A stretch of DNA of 16,429 bases from the NCBI GenBank assembly GCA_023429825.1, contig JAEZDC010000100.1, positions 1-16,429 on the forward strand, read 5' to 3'. The notes below the pieces were generated by a model. It did no database searches. It worked only from the letters and a program-made list of their open reading frames with translations, and was not told the DNA's origin. Below are positions 6,685 through 15,289 of the stretch, piece after piece. The stretch is from Bacteroidota bacterium. Lineage in GTDB: Bacteria; Bacteroidota; Bacteroidia; Chitinophagales; Chitinophagaceae. Within the stretch, counting starts at the first letter, position 1; each line of letters opens with the position of its first letter. Position numbers and translations under genes: made by a program.

Positions 6685-7347
6685 TCATTCAGCCAGTTCC
6701 GCTAACACCGTCACTCCGCCCTTCACCACCTGGTTCAACTTAACATTTATTTTGGTGCCTACAGGTAATAAAAGATCAACTCTACTTCCGAATTTGATAA
6801 AGCCCAGTTCTTCACACTGCTTCACTTGTTGCCCGGCGGTTAAATAGTTAACTATTCTCTTCGCCAATGCCCCGGCGATCTGTTTCACTAATATCGTCCC
6901 ATGCGAATTCTGTAACACAACGGAGTGCCTTTCATTTTCCGTGGAAGATTTCGGATGCCATGCCACCAGGTATTTTCCTTTATGATATTTACTGTATAAG
7001 ACCTCTCCACTAATCGGATTACGGTTCACATGCACATTCGCCGGGCTCATGAAAACGCTCACCTGTATGCGTTTGTCTTTGAAATATTCTTCATCCGTCA
7101 CCTCTTCAATTACCACCACTTTTCCATCTGCGGGGCAGATCACCTGCTTTTCTCCAATGGTCATGTTGCGATAGGGAATCCGGAAAAAAGAAACGATAAA
7201 AAGGAATAACATGGCGGAGCCTATGAAGATCAAAGTACTCAGCACAGGCCATCTTTCACTCAAAAACATAAAAGAGGCAATATTGATCAGTCCGAAAATA
7301 AGAGCGGCAATACCTATTGAACGGTAACCTTCCTTGTGAATCGTCAT
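6685..7347 (-). CDS. psd: Phosphatidylserine decarboxylase, proenzyme
   Basis: A 220-residue membrane-associated enzyme that converts phosphatidylserine to phosphatidylethanolamine. From the ATG at 7347 the protein reads MTIHKEGYRSIGIAA, with two hydrophobic segments (about 10-30 and 35-53), then the conserved core: ICPADGKVVVIEE, VFMSPANVHVNRNPISG with the catalytic-region His residues, and the C-terminal FGSRVDLLLP. The Gly-Ser in FGS is the self-cleavage site that makes the beta and alpha chains and the pyruvoyl cofactor. Its size matches the short archaeal/Bacteroidota-type Psd rather than the roughly 320-residue E. coli form. An upstream in-frame Met at 7368 is less likely because it overlaps a -7 promoter element. 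pssA is not adjacent in this window. Confidence 0.93.
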   Translation of the reverse strand: MTIHKEGYRSIGIAALIFGLINIASFMFLSERWPVLSTLIFIGSAMLFLFIVSFFRIPYRNMTIGEKQVICPADGKVVVIEEVTDEEYFKDKRIQVSVFMSPANVHVNRNPISGEVLYSKYHKGKYLVAWHPKSSTENERHSVVLQNSHGTILVKQIAGALAKRIVNYLTAGQQVKQCEELGFIKFGSRVDLLLPVGTKINVKLNQVVKGGVTVLAELAE

Positions 7348-7365
7348 GGATAGAAAATTAAAAGG

Positions 7366-7373
7366 CAAATATA
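7366..7373 (-). promoter_or_regulatory. -7 promoter element of psd
   Basis: TATATTTG on the minus strand matches TAnnTTTG and lies 18 bases before the psd ATG at 7347, giving a leader of roughly 15 bases. No convincing TTG is seen at -33. Confidence 0.45.
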
Positions 7374-7509
7374 AGTTTTACGTTGAGAGGGGAAGTTTTA
7401 TGGTCGGTACGGGTAGTTTTTCTCTTGTAATAGCTGAGGTAAAACCCCAAGACCTTCCCATAATAATTCTATCAAGCCCAATATATTTCGAAATCCATGT
7501 TGTAAAAAT

Positions 7510-7855
7510 CAAATTGGCTTATTCCATGCGCTCTTCGCTACATTTCTCGCACACTTCAACATGTTTTATGCGCACTTCGAGGTTTTTGATACGCCCTTTG
7601 CCAGGTTTCATTCTCTCTGTCCAATTTTTTATTCATGCTGTAGCAGGTTCTTTGCGCTATGAGGCATTTTTCTTAAACACTTCGAGGTGCTTATTCGCCC
7701 TTCGATGTATTTGATGCGTTCTTTGCTAGGTTTCATTCTCTCTGTCCATCTTTTATCCATGCATTAGCAGGTTTTGTGGGCATGAGCCATTTTTCTTGCA
7801 CGCTTCGAGCTGTTTTATGCGCCCTTCGGTAGTTTTAGTGCGGTCATTGAAGTTT
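7510..7855. repeat. Degenerate tandem repeat, about 125-base unit with 21-base sub-repeats
   Basis: This fills the middle of a 635-base stretch (7348-7982) with no convincing gene. Landmarks recur at 123-126 bases: a 21-base identical block at 7603-7623 and 7728-7748; TAGCAGGTT at 7641 and 7765; CATTTTTCTT at 7665 and 7788; TTCGAG at 7681 and 7804. About 2.5 units are present. Each unit holds 21-base sub-repeats of the form CACTTCGAGGTTTTTGATACG (7564-7584 and relatives). Read on the minus strand, the 21-base period translates as heptads (RIKNLEV, RIKHVEV) in short frames at 7519-7611 (30 residues) and 7629-7736 (35 residues). These could be coding relics or chance. The rest of the stretch (7374-7509, 7856-7982) shows nothing recognisable beyond the psd promoter. 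Confidence 0.7.
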
Positions 7856-7982
7856 TCTCACTTGCAAGTCACATTTGCCCCGGCCAGGTAGTGCCCATTA
7901 CTATCAGCTTAACTAATACCATTCATAAAATCCTTTTTTCTACCTACAGGCATTCATTATTTTCAACCCCTAATCATTAAAT

Positions 7983-9788
7983 ATGAAAAGATATACTTAC
8001 CTGTTTCTCTTACTACTGGCAGTTGCATGTAAACTCAGCAACACCAATCAAACGGATGAGCCAAATGGAGAACTTTCGGCACTATTTGATAATTATTATA
8101 AAGAAAGACTTGAACTGATTCCTTTGGAATCAACTCAAAAAGGAGACACCATCCACAACGATAAATTGTATGCAGATTTCACCGACAGTTACCGTTCAAA
8201 GCTGAAAGATTTTTTCAGCAGGTATCTTACCCTCATCTCAAAATTCGACAGGGAAAATCTGAATGCCAACGACAAGGTGAGCTATGATATTTTTAAACGA
8301 GAAATGCAACTAACCATAGATGGTATCAACCTGGGCTATTTCGGCAGCTCTATCTTCTATCCCGAGTATCGTTACTTCCCCACCAACCAATTCGCTGGCT
8401 TACCTATTACACTCGGGCAGTTGGGGAGCGGTATGGGTAGCCAACCATTTAAAACGGTGAGTGATTACGACCGTTGGGCTAAGAGAGCCTCACAATTTCC
8501 GGCATGGGTAGATAGTGCTATCGTGTATATGCAAAAAGGAATGGCAGCAAATGAAGTACTTCCTGCTACACTCGTGCAAAAGATGATACCGCAGATGAAT
8601 GATATGATCGTAAGCGTTGCAGATTCCAGTTTGTTCTATGGACCTATTACTAGAATACCTGCCAACTTCAGCGATGCAGATAAACAAAGACTGAAAACTG
8701 ATTATTCAAAACTGATAACAGAACAACTGGTTCCTGCTTATAAAAAGCTGGGTGAATTTTTACAGAATGAATATTTACCTAAAGCAAGAACTACAACTGG
8801 CATTGGCGCATTGGCTAAAGGAAATGATTATTACAAGTTCCTCATACGCTATTGGACAACTACAGACAAAACTGCGGATGAGATCTATCAAACAGGCTTG
8901 GCTGAAGTGAAACGCATCCGCGGTTTGATGGATAGCGTTAAGAATGCCGTTGGTTTCAAAGGTGATCTGAATGCATTCTTCCAATACATGAGAAGCGATA
9001 AACAATTCATGCCGTATAAAACACCTGAAGAAGTTTTGAATGCTTATCGTTCTATACAAGCCAAGATCGATCCGAACCTTGATAAGCTTTTTGGAATGAA
9101 ACCAAAATCTCCTTTTGAAATAAGACAGACAGAAGCTTTCCGTGCTGCCAGTGCTGCGGCTGAATATGTTTCGCCTTCTGCCGACGGTTCAAGGCCGGGC
9201 ATTTTTTATGTTCCAATTGTTGACGCAACGAAATTCAATGTAACGAGTGGCATGGAAGGATTGTTTTTGCATGAAGCCATTCCCGGCCATCATTACCAGA
9301 TCGCTTTGCAACAGGAGAACGAAAAACTGCCTGCGTTCAGAAAATACAATTGGTATGGTGCCTATGGTGAAGGTTGGGCATTGTACACAGAAAGCTTAGG
9401 TAAGGAACTGGGCTGTTATACTGATCCTTATCAATACGTAGGTGCATTAGGTAAAGAGATTCATAGAGCGATTCGTTTAGTAGTTGATGCAGGTATGCAT
9501 TCAAAGAATATGACAAGAGAAGAAGCGATCAAATATTCAATGGAGAATGAACCAATCAGCGAAGCAGGCGCTACTGCTGAAGTAGAACGCTACATGGCAA
9601 TGCCTGGCCAGGCATTGAGTTATAAGATCGGCTCTTTAAAGATCCAGGAGTTGAGGAATAAGTATACGCAACAACTGGGTGATAAGTTCAAGCTGAAGTC
9701 ATTCCACGATAAAATACTGAGCCTTGGCGTTGTTCCTCTGGATGTGTTAGATACGGTGATGAATGAATGGGCATCAAAACAAAACTAA
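7983..9788 (+). CDS. DUF885 family zinc-peptidase-like lipoprotein
   Basis: A 601-residue exported protein of the DUF885 family, whose members are predicted metallopeptidases. Residues 1-16 (MKRYTYLFLLLLAVAC) form a lipoprotein signal with Cys16 as the likely lipidated residue, so the protein should sit on a membrane facing the periplasm or the outside. The metal site is visible as HEAIPGHH (430-437) and a downstream GEGWALYTE (462-470), whose Glu463 may be the third ligand, in the style of gluzincins. The C-terminal EPISEAGATAEVERYMAMPGQALSYKIG is also a DUF885 hallmark. It stands alone between the repeat region and a terminator at 9807. No clear TAnnTTTG promoter is found near its start. 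The substrate is unknown; peptide hydrolysis is a family-level prediction. Confidence 0.88.
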   Translation: MKRYTYLFLLLLAVACKLSNTNQTDEPNGELSALFDNYYKERLELIPLESTQKGDTIHNDKLYADFTDSYRSKLKDFFSRYLTLISKFDRENLNANDKVSYDIFKREMQLTIDGINLGYFGSSIFYPEYRYFPTNQFAGLPITLGQLGSGMGSQPFKTVSDYDRWAKRASQFPAWVDSAIVYMQKGMAANEVLPATLVQKMIPQMNDMIVSVADSSLFYGPITRIPANFSDADKQRLKTDYSKLITEQLVPAYKKLGEFLQNEYLPKARTTTGIGALAKGNDYYKFLIRYWTTTDKTADEIYQTGLAEVKRIRGLMDSVKNAVGFKGDLNAFFQYMRSDKQFMPYKTPEEVLNAYRSIQAKIDPNLDKLFGMKPKSPFEIRQTEAFRAASAAAEYVSPSADGSRPGIFYVPIVDATKFNVTSGMEGLFLHEAIPGHHYQIALQQENEKLPAFRKYNWYGAYGEGWALYTESLGKELGCYTDPYQYVGALGKEIHRAIRLVVDAGMHSKNMTREEAIKYSMENEPISEAGATAEVERYMAMPGQALSYKIGSLKIQELRNKYTQQLGDKFKLKSFHDKILSLGVVPLDVLDTVMNEWASKQN

Positions 9789-9806
9789 AACAGCTACAAA
9801 CTTTTT

Positions 9807-9833
9807 AAGCTCTCAATTTTGAGAGCTTTTTTT
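9807..9833 (+). terminator. Intrinsic terminator after the DUF885 gene
   Basis: AAGCTCTCAA (9807-9816) pairs perfectly with TTGAGAGCTT (9819-9828) around a two-base loop, followed by a run of seven T (9827-9833). Its right arm also contains the -33 element of the next gene. Confidence 0.88.
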
Positions 9834-9848
9834 ATTCGGATAGTTTTG
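9818..9848 (+). promoter_or_regulatory. Promoter of the glycosyltransferase gene, overlapping the terminator
   Basis: TTTG (9818-9821) and TAGTTTTG (9841-9848) match the -33 and -7 elements with 19 bases between them. The -7 box ends five bases before the ATG at 9854, so the mRNA should be leaderless or nearly so. Confidence 0.65.
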
Positions 9849-9853
9849 CCTGC

Positions 9854-10990
9854 ATGAGGATAGCGGTGAATACACGGTTTTTATTGAAAGATAAATTAGA
9901 AGGGTATGGCTATTACATTAATGAATTATCAAAACGAATTGCACAACAACACCCCGAACATGAATTTTTGTTTGTCTTCGATCGCCCTTTTGATGAGCAA
10001 TTCATCACTTCACAAAATATAACCCCTGTTGTAGTATCACCGCAGGCAAGGCACGCACTTAGTTTTAAATGGTGGTATGATGTAAAGGTTCCTTTCGCCT
10101 TAAAGAAATGGAAAGCAGATGTGTTCGTCAGTCTCGACGGATTTTGCAGCTTAACTACAAAAGTGCCGCAGGTATTAGGCATTCACGATCTTGCTTTTTT
10201 GCATTATCCGGATCTTATCCCTAAACACCACCTCTGGTATTACAAACTTCAAACGAATAAGTTTTTAAAGAAAGCAAAGCATATTGTTACGGTTTCTGAA
10301 TTTTCAAAGAATGATATCGTCAGCAGGTATAAAGTGGATGTTGAAAAAATTGAAGTAGTCCACAACGCTGCAAGAAAATGTTTTGATCCGATCGGTTGGG
10401 AGGAAAAAGAACAAACAAAAGCAGGCTGGAGCGATGGCAGAGAGTATTTCTTATTTGTGGGCGCCATTCATCCGCGGAAAAATATTTTCAACTTACTCAG
10501 GGCATTTTCAAGATTCAAGCAATGGCAGCAAAGTAATATGAAGCTCTTACTGGCAGGAAGACTTGCCTGGCATTCAGATGATATCGTGGATAAACTAGCC
10601 ACTTACAAATATCGGGACGATGTGGTGTTATTGGACTATGTTCCGGATGAGCAGCTCTCAAAACTTGTTGCCTCAGCTTATGCCTTGGTATACCCTTCTT
10701 TATTCGAAGGCTTTGGTTTGCCCATAGTTGAAGCTATGAAAAGCGGAACACCCGTGATCACCTCATCAGTATCGAGTATGCCTGAAATAGGTGGAGAGGC
10801 TGCACTTTATGTAGATCCGAATGATTTTGATAATATCGCCACACAAATGATGCGGTTGTATAAAGATGAGCAGTTAAGAGAGACCCTCATCACAGCAGGG
10901 AAACTACAGGCTGAGAAGTTCAATTGGGATAGATCGGCGGAAAAACTTTGGACAATTATAGAAGAAGCTTCAGGTACGAAAACAAACTAA
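9854..10990 (+). CDS. Glycosyltransferase, GT4-like (family 1)
   Basis: A 378-residue cytoplasmic or peripheral membrane glycosyltransferase with a GT-B fold, likely retaining. The N-terminal acceptor half starts MRIAVNTRFLLKDKLEGYG and contains the HDLAFLHYP segment. The C-terminal nucleotide-sugar half contains FLFVGAIHPRKN and the EX7E pair E285 and E293 within FEGFGLPIVEAMKSGTPVI, which contacts the donor. The sugar and acceptor cannot be told; such enzymes build polysaccharides or glycolipids. It has its own promoter and does not lie in a polysaccharide cluster. It converges with the patatin-like gene with only two bases between the stop codons and no hairpin there. Confidence 0.92.
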   Translation: MRIAVNTRFLLKDKLEGYGYYINELSKRIAQQHPEHEFLFVFDRPFDEQFITSQNITPVVVSPQARHALSFKWWYDVKVPFALKKWKADVFVSLDGFCSLTTKVPQVLGIHDLAFLHYPDLIPKHHLWYYKLQTNKFLKKAKHIVTVSEFSKNDIVSRYKVDVEKIEVVHNAARKCFDPIGWEEKEQTKAGWSDGREYFLFVGAIHPRKNIFNLLRAFSRFKQWQQSNMKLLLAGRLAWHSDDIVDKLATYKYRDDVVLLDYVPDEQLSKLVASAYALVYPSLFEGFGLPIVEAMKSGTPVITSSVSSMPEIGGEAALYVDPNDFDNIATQMMRLYKDEQLRETLITAGKLQAEKFNWDRSAEKLWTIIEEASGTKTN

Positions 10991-10992
10991 GA

Positions 10993-13218
10993 TCAGTTCT
11001 TATTCAGCTCCATCAATCTCTTGAACTCACTTACATTACCACGGTTCTTTAATGCATTCCGTATATCTTTTTTCTCTGACGTGGTTAAATGGAAACTGAG
11101 CGAAGCGTGTGCATCATCTTTTGACGGTACATATTGAAAATTGAGCCGGTGCAGGTTTTCTCCGTATGCGTTGTACATAAACTGTAGTTGCTGGTTCAAA
11201 TAGTAATCCTGTAGTTTATAGTAATTGCTTTGCAAAAGGAATAGTGGGCTCGTTGCTTCGCCAAAAAAATTGTCAGCCATGTATGGATTATCCCATTCGC
11301 CCATTCGTCTTCCCCGTAGTTGAATGATAACGATCTTACTGGTGTTAGCCTGCAACCATTCTTTAAACGTATTAATAAAACGCAGCGTAGTTTCCAGCCC
11401 ATAATTATCCCTCAACCCGGCATCCATTATATCCATCACAGGATCTGTGGGTAATAACACGTTTGGTAACACATAAGGAAATGTTGCATTCACACGCAAA
11501 GCAGAAAGCACTCTAAGATTATAAGGATCTTGCTTAGCGAACAATGACGTAAAATCTATCGCATCAGGATCAGCAGGAAAAAGCTTCGCAGAATCAACGA
11601 TCGTTTTCATCAGGAACCGTGCAGGATGCGTTGCTATCGTCATCCGTCTTCCATCCTTAGTAACAACAGAATTGAACAACAGTACGGGTATGTCTGCATT
11701 TCTTTCCGCCATTACATAGTCGCCAATTTTTTTATTTAAATGCCCTCTGGTATTCAGGTTCAGCTTTTCCTCAAATGCGTAGCCTCGATCTTTATTATAC
11801 TTATACCCGTTGATGTCAACCGTTTGCACCGGAGCAACCAAATCATTTGTAACAAAAGATGAAAACAACGGATTGAGCAGGTCTTTAGAGATATCATCAG
11901 AATACTTTTTGTCTTGCAGGTTGATTGGTTTTCCCTGCTGCCTTTGCCAATATAATTCTCTGAAATATGCTGCCCCAAGCAATCCACCTGATGCTCCTGT
12001 GATCATGAAAGTCTGCTTCATCACATTTCCGTTTGTGATACTATCCAGGTTTTGCAATGCATCCATTGCAAATGCAGCGCTCCTGGTGCCACCCCCACTT
12101 ACATTAATAAAATACATTACAGGTTTGCTGCCTGTTTGCTTCGCTTTCCAGTTGTTGAGAATCTGAAGGTACATCTGCTTATCGGTTTCCATGTTCTCCG
12201 CCGAAGCCAGTTCCATCATTTGATCCCTGCTGTAATCAGGGCGTTCTGATTTATTATTATAATTCAGACCATATAATTTATTTCTTGGATCGATCCACTG
12301 TTCTTTATACATCCAGTTCAACATAAAGTAAAAAGCAATTACCAACGGAATGCTCCAGCTTTTAAGAAATACCGCAAAAGCTCCGGCTACTGCAATAACA
12401 ACTGCGAAAAAAATAGCCACACTCGCTGCGGCGGGTATCTGGAAAGTAGCCCGCTCAGATAAAAAGCCGATTACGATAAGAAAAACAAAAGCTACGAATA
12501 CAGCGATCACTGCAGCAAGGTGGTGTCTTTTGAATATCGAGTCCAGGAATTCCTGGCTATAGTGGCGAACATCCCTTGCTTTCCTCGGACTGCATCTCGC
12601 ACTTAAAAACCATTCGATACGCATTTCACCTCTTTCTCTGGGCAGTGGATTTCTTTTAGAAGTGATGGTGTATATCTTATTTGCTCGCTCCATTTTTTTC
12701 CCAAACCGGCGATAGATCCTTTTATCAATTCCGTAGAAATACAGGAACGCCATCGCAATAGATGAAATGATCCCGAATAACAATCCTGCGGCTAATCCAA
12801 CAGATTCGCTCACAGGTAGCAATTGCTGATTACGGCTATATGATATTATCCGAAAAAAATACAGGACCAAAAATGCAACGGGAATGATCCCGTTATTTAT
12901 GCAATATTTCAGGAAAGGTTGTGCAGTAGTTGCCAGGAAGCGAATGTTTCTTGTATATAGAATAAAAGTGGTGATGTTCCAGCTCATGATAAAAATACCC
13001 ACTGCAAAACCTACTATAAAAGTAGAAACCACATTCACCTGGTCCATGTATTCAGGTGCCAGAAACAGTGAGCTCGCACCAAAAGATTTCATGAAGTTTC
13101 CTATGACTACCCCAAACAGTACAAACCAAAAGATGAGAAACACCTGGTATCGCCTAAAGTGCAGGAAAAACAGTTGAATTGGCAACGAATAAAAAAAGCC
13201 TTGCAGGTATTTCTTCAT
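10993..13218 (-). CDS. Membrane-anchored patatin-like phospholipase
   Basis: A 741-residue protein in two parts. The first 310 residues carry about seven transmembrane segments (roughly 27-45, 65-90, 113-130, 141-165, 234-255, 265-288, 290-307), with a basic loop around 185-230. The rest is a patatin-like catalytic domain: oxyanion-hole GGGTR (375-379), nucleophile elbow GASGG with Ser410, and the catalytic Asp599 in DAGLRDNYG. The family hydrolyses acyl esters of lipids with a Ser-Asp dyad; the natural lipid is unknown, and the membrane domain suggests action on bilayer lipids. The Asp motif is D-A-G rather than D-G-G/A, which is unusual but plausible. The start ATG 13218 gives MKKYLQGFFYSLPIQ. 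It could be cotranscribed with the COX15-like gene 116 bases upstream; no strong promoter of its own was found. Confidence 0.85.
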   Translation of the reverse strand: MKKYLQGFFYSLPIQLFFLHFRRYQVFLIFWFVLFGVVIGNFMKSFGASSLFLAPEYMDQVNVVSTFIVGFAVGIFIMSWNITTFILYTRNIRFLATTAQPFLKYCINNGIIPVAFLVLYFFRIISYSRNQQLLPVSESVGLAAGLLFGIISSIAMAFLYFYGIDKRIYRRFGKKMERANKIYTITSKRNPLPRERGEMRIEWFLSARCSPRKARDVRHYSQEFLDSIFKRHHLAAVIAVFVAFVFLIVIGFLSERATFQIPAAASVAIFFAVVIAVAGAFAVFLKSWSIPLVIAFYFMLNWMYKEQWIDPRNKLYGLNYNNKSERPDYSRDQMMELASAENMETDKQMYLQILNNWKAKQTGSKPVMYFINVSGGGTRSAAFAMDALQNLDSITNGNVMKQTFMITGASGGLLGAAYFRELYWQRQQGKPINLQDKKYSDDISKDLLNPLFSSFVTNDLVAPVQTVDINGYKYNKDRGYAFEEKLNLNTRGHLNKKIGDYVMAERNADIPVLLFNSVVTKDGRRMTIATHPARFLMKTIVDSAKLFPADPDAIDFTSLFAKQDPYNLRVLSALRVNATFPYVLPNVLLPTDPVMDIMDAGLRDNYGLETTLRFINTFKEWLQANTSKIVIIQLRGRRMGEWDNPYMADNFFGEATSPLFLLQSNYYKLQDYYLNQQLQFMYNAYGENLHRLNFQYVPSKDDAHASLSFHLTTSEKKDIRNALKNRGNVSEFKRLMELNKN

Positions 13219-13334
13219 GGAATTGAATAAGCAGCAAACAATTTACCACAAATTCAATTGTTTCTCGCTGAATTCATAGAAAACGCAGAAACTCCCCGTG
13301 ATGATCTTAGAATAGTTATTAATTATTCCGGGCT

Positions 13335-14387
13335 TCAGCGATTTCTGCGAGAGCCTTCTCGTCTTAACAGATAGAAAGCACCGATGAATGATAACAATAA
13401 AAGCATCCCTACTAACTGGTGCAGCAGCGCAAACCATTCAAATGTTCCGAAATGACCGGGCACTATCTTCGGACTATTGATGACAGCTAATACGCCAAGG
13501 GTAATTTGCACAATTACAAAAAACAACGAGAGATTTTTTAATCTATTAAATACAGAAGAAATTGCGTGCCTTTTTGCTTTGATCCACCACCAAATGATGA
13601 GCACAAATAAGATATATGCCAGCATGCGGTGAATGAATTGAACAGAGAGCGCATTATTAGTGACATGTTTTCCGCTGAGATCAATCCAATACTGCCCGTT
13701 CATATCAGGCCAGGTGGGAGCGAAGGTCGCAGCTTTTAATCCAGCCATGAATGCCCCATAGGTCAATTGAATGGTGATCAGCACAAGAATGATCAACGTA
13801 AAATGTTTCAATCCCGCATCAACAACGGTTCTCGTATTATCAGTCTTCAGCATCAACCAAAACACCAACGCATACCCGATCAATACCATTGCCGCAATGA
13901 AATGTACAGCTAAACGAATATGACTAACGTACAGGTCTTCCTGGTTCAGTCCGCTCTGCACCATGATCCAGCCAACCGCTCCCTGTAATGCACCCAGTAA
14001 AAACAAAATGATCAGCGGATTGATCATCCACTTTTTAAAATAACCTTTCACCAAAAAATAAATGAATGGAATGGCGAATACAATGCCTATGAACCTTGCC
14101 CAGTTGCGGTGAAACCATTCCCAGAAGAAAATGAACTTAAAATCTGATAAACTAAAATGTGCATTCAAGTATTTGTACTGCGCTATGTTTTGATATTTCG
14201 CAAAAGCAGTCTGCCATTCAGCTTCGTTCATTGGTGGCAATGCACCCATGATTGGTTTCCATTCTGTAATAGATAAACCCGAACCAGTTAATCGTGTAAT
14301 ACCACCCAGCAATACCTGGATGATCAACATAAAAATTCCTAACAATATCCAATTGGCAACTATCGGGGGCGTTCTGTCATTTTTCAT
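13335..14387 (-). CDS. ctaA: Heme A synthase, COX15/CtaA family
   Basis: A 350-residue integral membrane enzyme that oxidises the C8 methyl of heme O to a formyl group, giving heme A for cytochrome c oxidase. About eight transmembrane helices form two related four-helix halves. The conserved heme-ligand histidines are visible at the expected places: H93 (FHRNWAR), H162 (HIRLAVHF; H156 also present), H253 (FIHRMLAY) and H323 (LLHQLVGM). The N-terminal GGITRLTGSGLSITEWKP and the FAPTWPDMNG loop are typical of the COX15-like type common in proteobacteria and Bacteroidota. A good promoter lies just upstream. ctaB and oxidase subunit genes are not in the window, so the partner enzyme is encoded elsewhere. 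It may also be called COX15. Confidence 0.95.
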   Translation of the reverse strand: MKNDRTPPIVANWILLGIFMLIIQVLLGGITRLTGSGLSITEWKPIMGALPPMNEAEWQTAFAKYQNIAQYKYLNAHFSLSDFKFIFFWEWFHRNWARFIGIVFAIPFIYFLVKGYFKKWMINPLIILFLLGALQGAVGWIMVQSGLNQEDLYVSHIRLAVHFIAAMVLIGYALVFWLMLKTDNTRTVVDAGLKHFTLIILVLITIQLTYGAFMAGLKAATFAPTWPDMNGQYWIDLSGKHVTNNALSVQFIHRMLAYILFVLIIWWWIKAKRHAISSVFNRLKNLSLFFVIVQITLGVLAVINSPKIVPGHFGTFEWFALLHQLVGMLLLLSFIGAFYLLRREGSRRNR

Positions 14388-14413
14388 CTGTACACATTTA
14401 CCTGGAGGGCAAG

Positions 14414-14443
14414 CAAAGGTATAGAGCCCTGTTCTTTGAGCAA
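14414..14443 (-). promoter_or_regulatory. Promoter of the heme A synthase gene
   Basis: On the minus strand, CTTG at 14444-14441 and TACCTTTG at 14421-14414 fit the Bacteroidota -33 and -7 elements with 19 bases between. The leader would be about 20 bases to the ATG at 14387. This is the best-formed promoter in the window together with the one at 9818. Confidence 0.7.
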
Positions 14444-14580
14444 GTTCTTTACTTTCCAGCTTTTATATCATTCAAACCCTTGCAGAGCAGTACGATCAAA
14501 GCATCCTCATAGAAATCTGTTTATGTATTATTCAAAAGCACAATAACCCTGTTGAAAAATAAACCTGTTTAGTATGGTGC

Positions 14581-14608
14581 TTGCAAGCGTTCAGTTGCTT
14601 TACATTTA
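14581..14608 (+). promoter_or_regulatory. Possible promoter of rnhB
   Basis: TTG at 14581-14583 and TACATTTA at 14601-14608 resemble -33 and -7 elements with 17 bases between; the -7 box has one mismatch to TAnnTTTG. It would start transcription about 6-8 bases before the rnhB ATG at 14620. Confidence 0.35.
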
Positions 14609-14619
14609 TCGACATTAGT

Positions 14620-15261
14620 ATGCTGAAAACTTTTTACCAGGACTTAGTGCTAGAGGCCGGTTGCGATGAAGCCGGCAGAGGTTGCTATGCAGGTCCTGTG
14701 TTTGCTGCAGCAGTGATTCTTCCGCAGGATTTTTATCATCCTGATCTTAACGATAGTAAACAAGTGCCCGCTGATAAAAGAGAAGAACTAAAGAAATTCA
14801 TCAAAGAAAATGCGATCGCTTATTCCATTGCCAGCGTTGATAATGAAGAAATAGACCAGATCAATATTCTGCAAGCTTCTTTCAAAGCAGTACACCTTGC
14901 GTTAGACAAGTTGAAGAAACGTCCTAAGTTCATCTTAATGGACGGCAATCGTTTCAAGCAATACAAAAAAGTAAAGCATGAGTGCATTATAAAAGGCGAT
15001 GGCATTTATGCAAACATTGCTGCGGCTAGTATTCTTGCAAAGACGGCAAGAGATAGCTATATGAAAAAGCTGCACAAAGAGTTTCCTTATTACGGATGGA
15101 AAACCAATAAGGGTTACGGAACTCCTGAACATAGGGCTGCTATTGAAGAGCACGGCCTCTGTAAATATCATCGCAAGAGCTTCAATATTATGAACATGCA
15201 GATGAGCTTGTTTGATGATGAAATGGCTGAGGGGATCGTAGGAGATACCGAGTTGCCATAA
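14620..15261 (+). CDS. rnhB: Ribonuclease HII
   Basis: A 213-residue cytoplasmic endonuclease that cuts the RNA strand of RNA-DNA hybrids and removes ribonucleotides misincorporated into DNA. The four catalytic carboxylates are all present: D16 and E17 in CDEAGRG, D108 in LMDGN, and D145 in AKTARD. Other family marks are the YAGPVFAAAVILP strand, DSKQV, SILAKTARDSYM, GYGTPEHRAAI and HRKSFN. The start ATG 14620 (MLKTFYQDLVLEAG) is chosen because the in-frame TTG at 14581 overlaps the likely promoter. Length is normal. It stands alone on the plus strand, divergent from the heme A synthase gene. No classical terminator follows; the REP-like inverted pair at 15290-15384 could act as one. Confidence 0.96.
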   Translation: MLKTFYQDLVLEAGCDEAGRGCYAGPVFAAAVILPQDFYHPDLNDSKQVPADKREELKKFIKENAIAYSIASVDNEEIDQINILQASFKAVHLALDKLKKRPKFILMDGNRFKQYKKVKHECIIKGDGIYANIAAASILAKTARDSYMKKLHKEFPYYGWKTNKGYGTPEHRAAIEEHGLCKYHRKSFNIMNMQMSLFDDEMAEGIVGDTELP

Positions 15262-15289
15262 ATTTTTTGTACCTGGGTATTATTTGCTA

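Noticed and set aside
7346..7714. 122-residue plus-strand frame in the psd-DUF885 gap
   Set aside because: It runs through the tandem repeat and overlaps the psd start; no recognisable family, and the repeat periodicity explains the open frame.
13219..13260. Possible promoter for the patatin-like gene (ATTGTTTG on the minus strand)
   Set aside because: Two mismatches to TAnnTTTG in the essential TA positions; not strong enough to list.
13243..13437. 64-residue minus-strand frame after the heme A synthase gene
   Set aside because: Mostly an alternate frame of the heme A synthase C-terminus; no family features.
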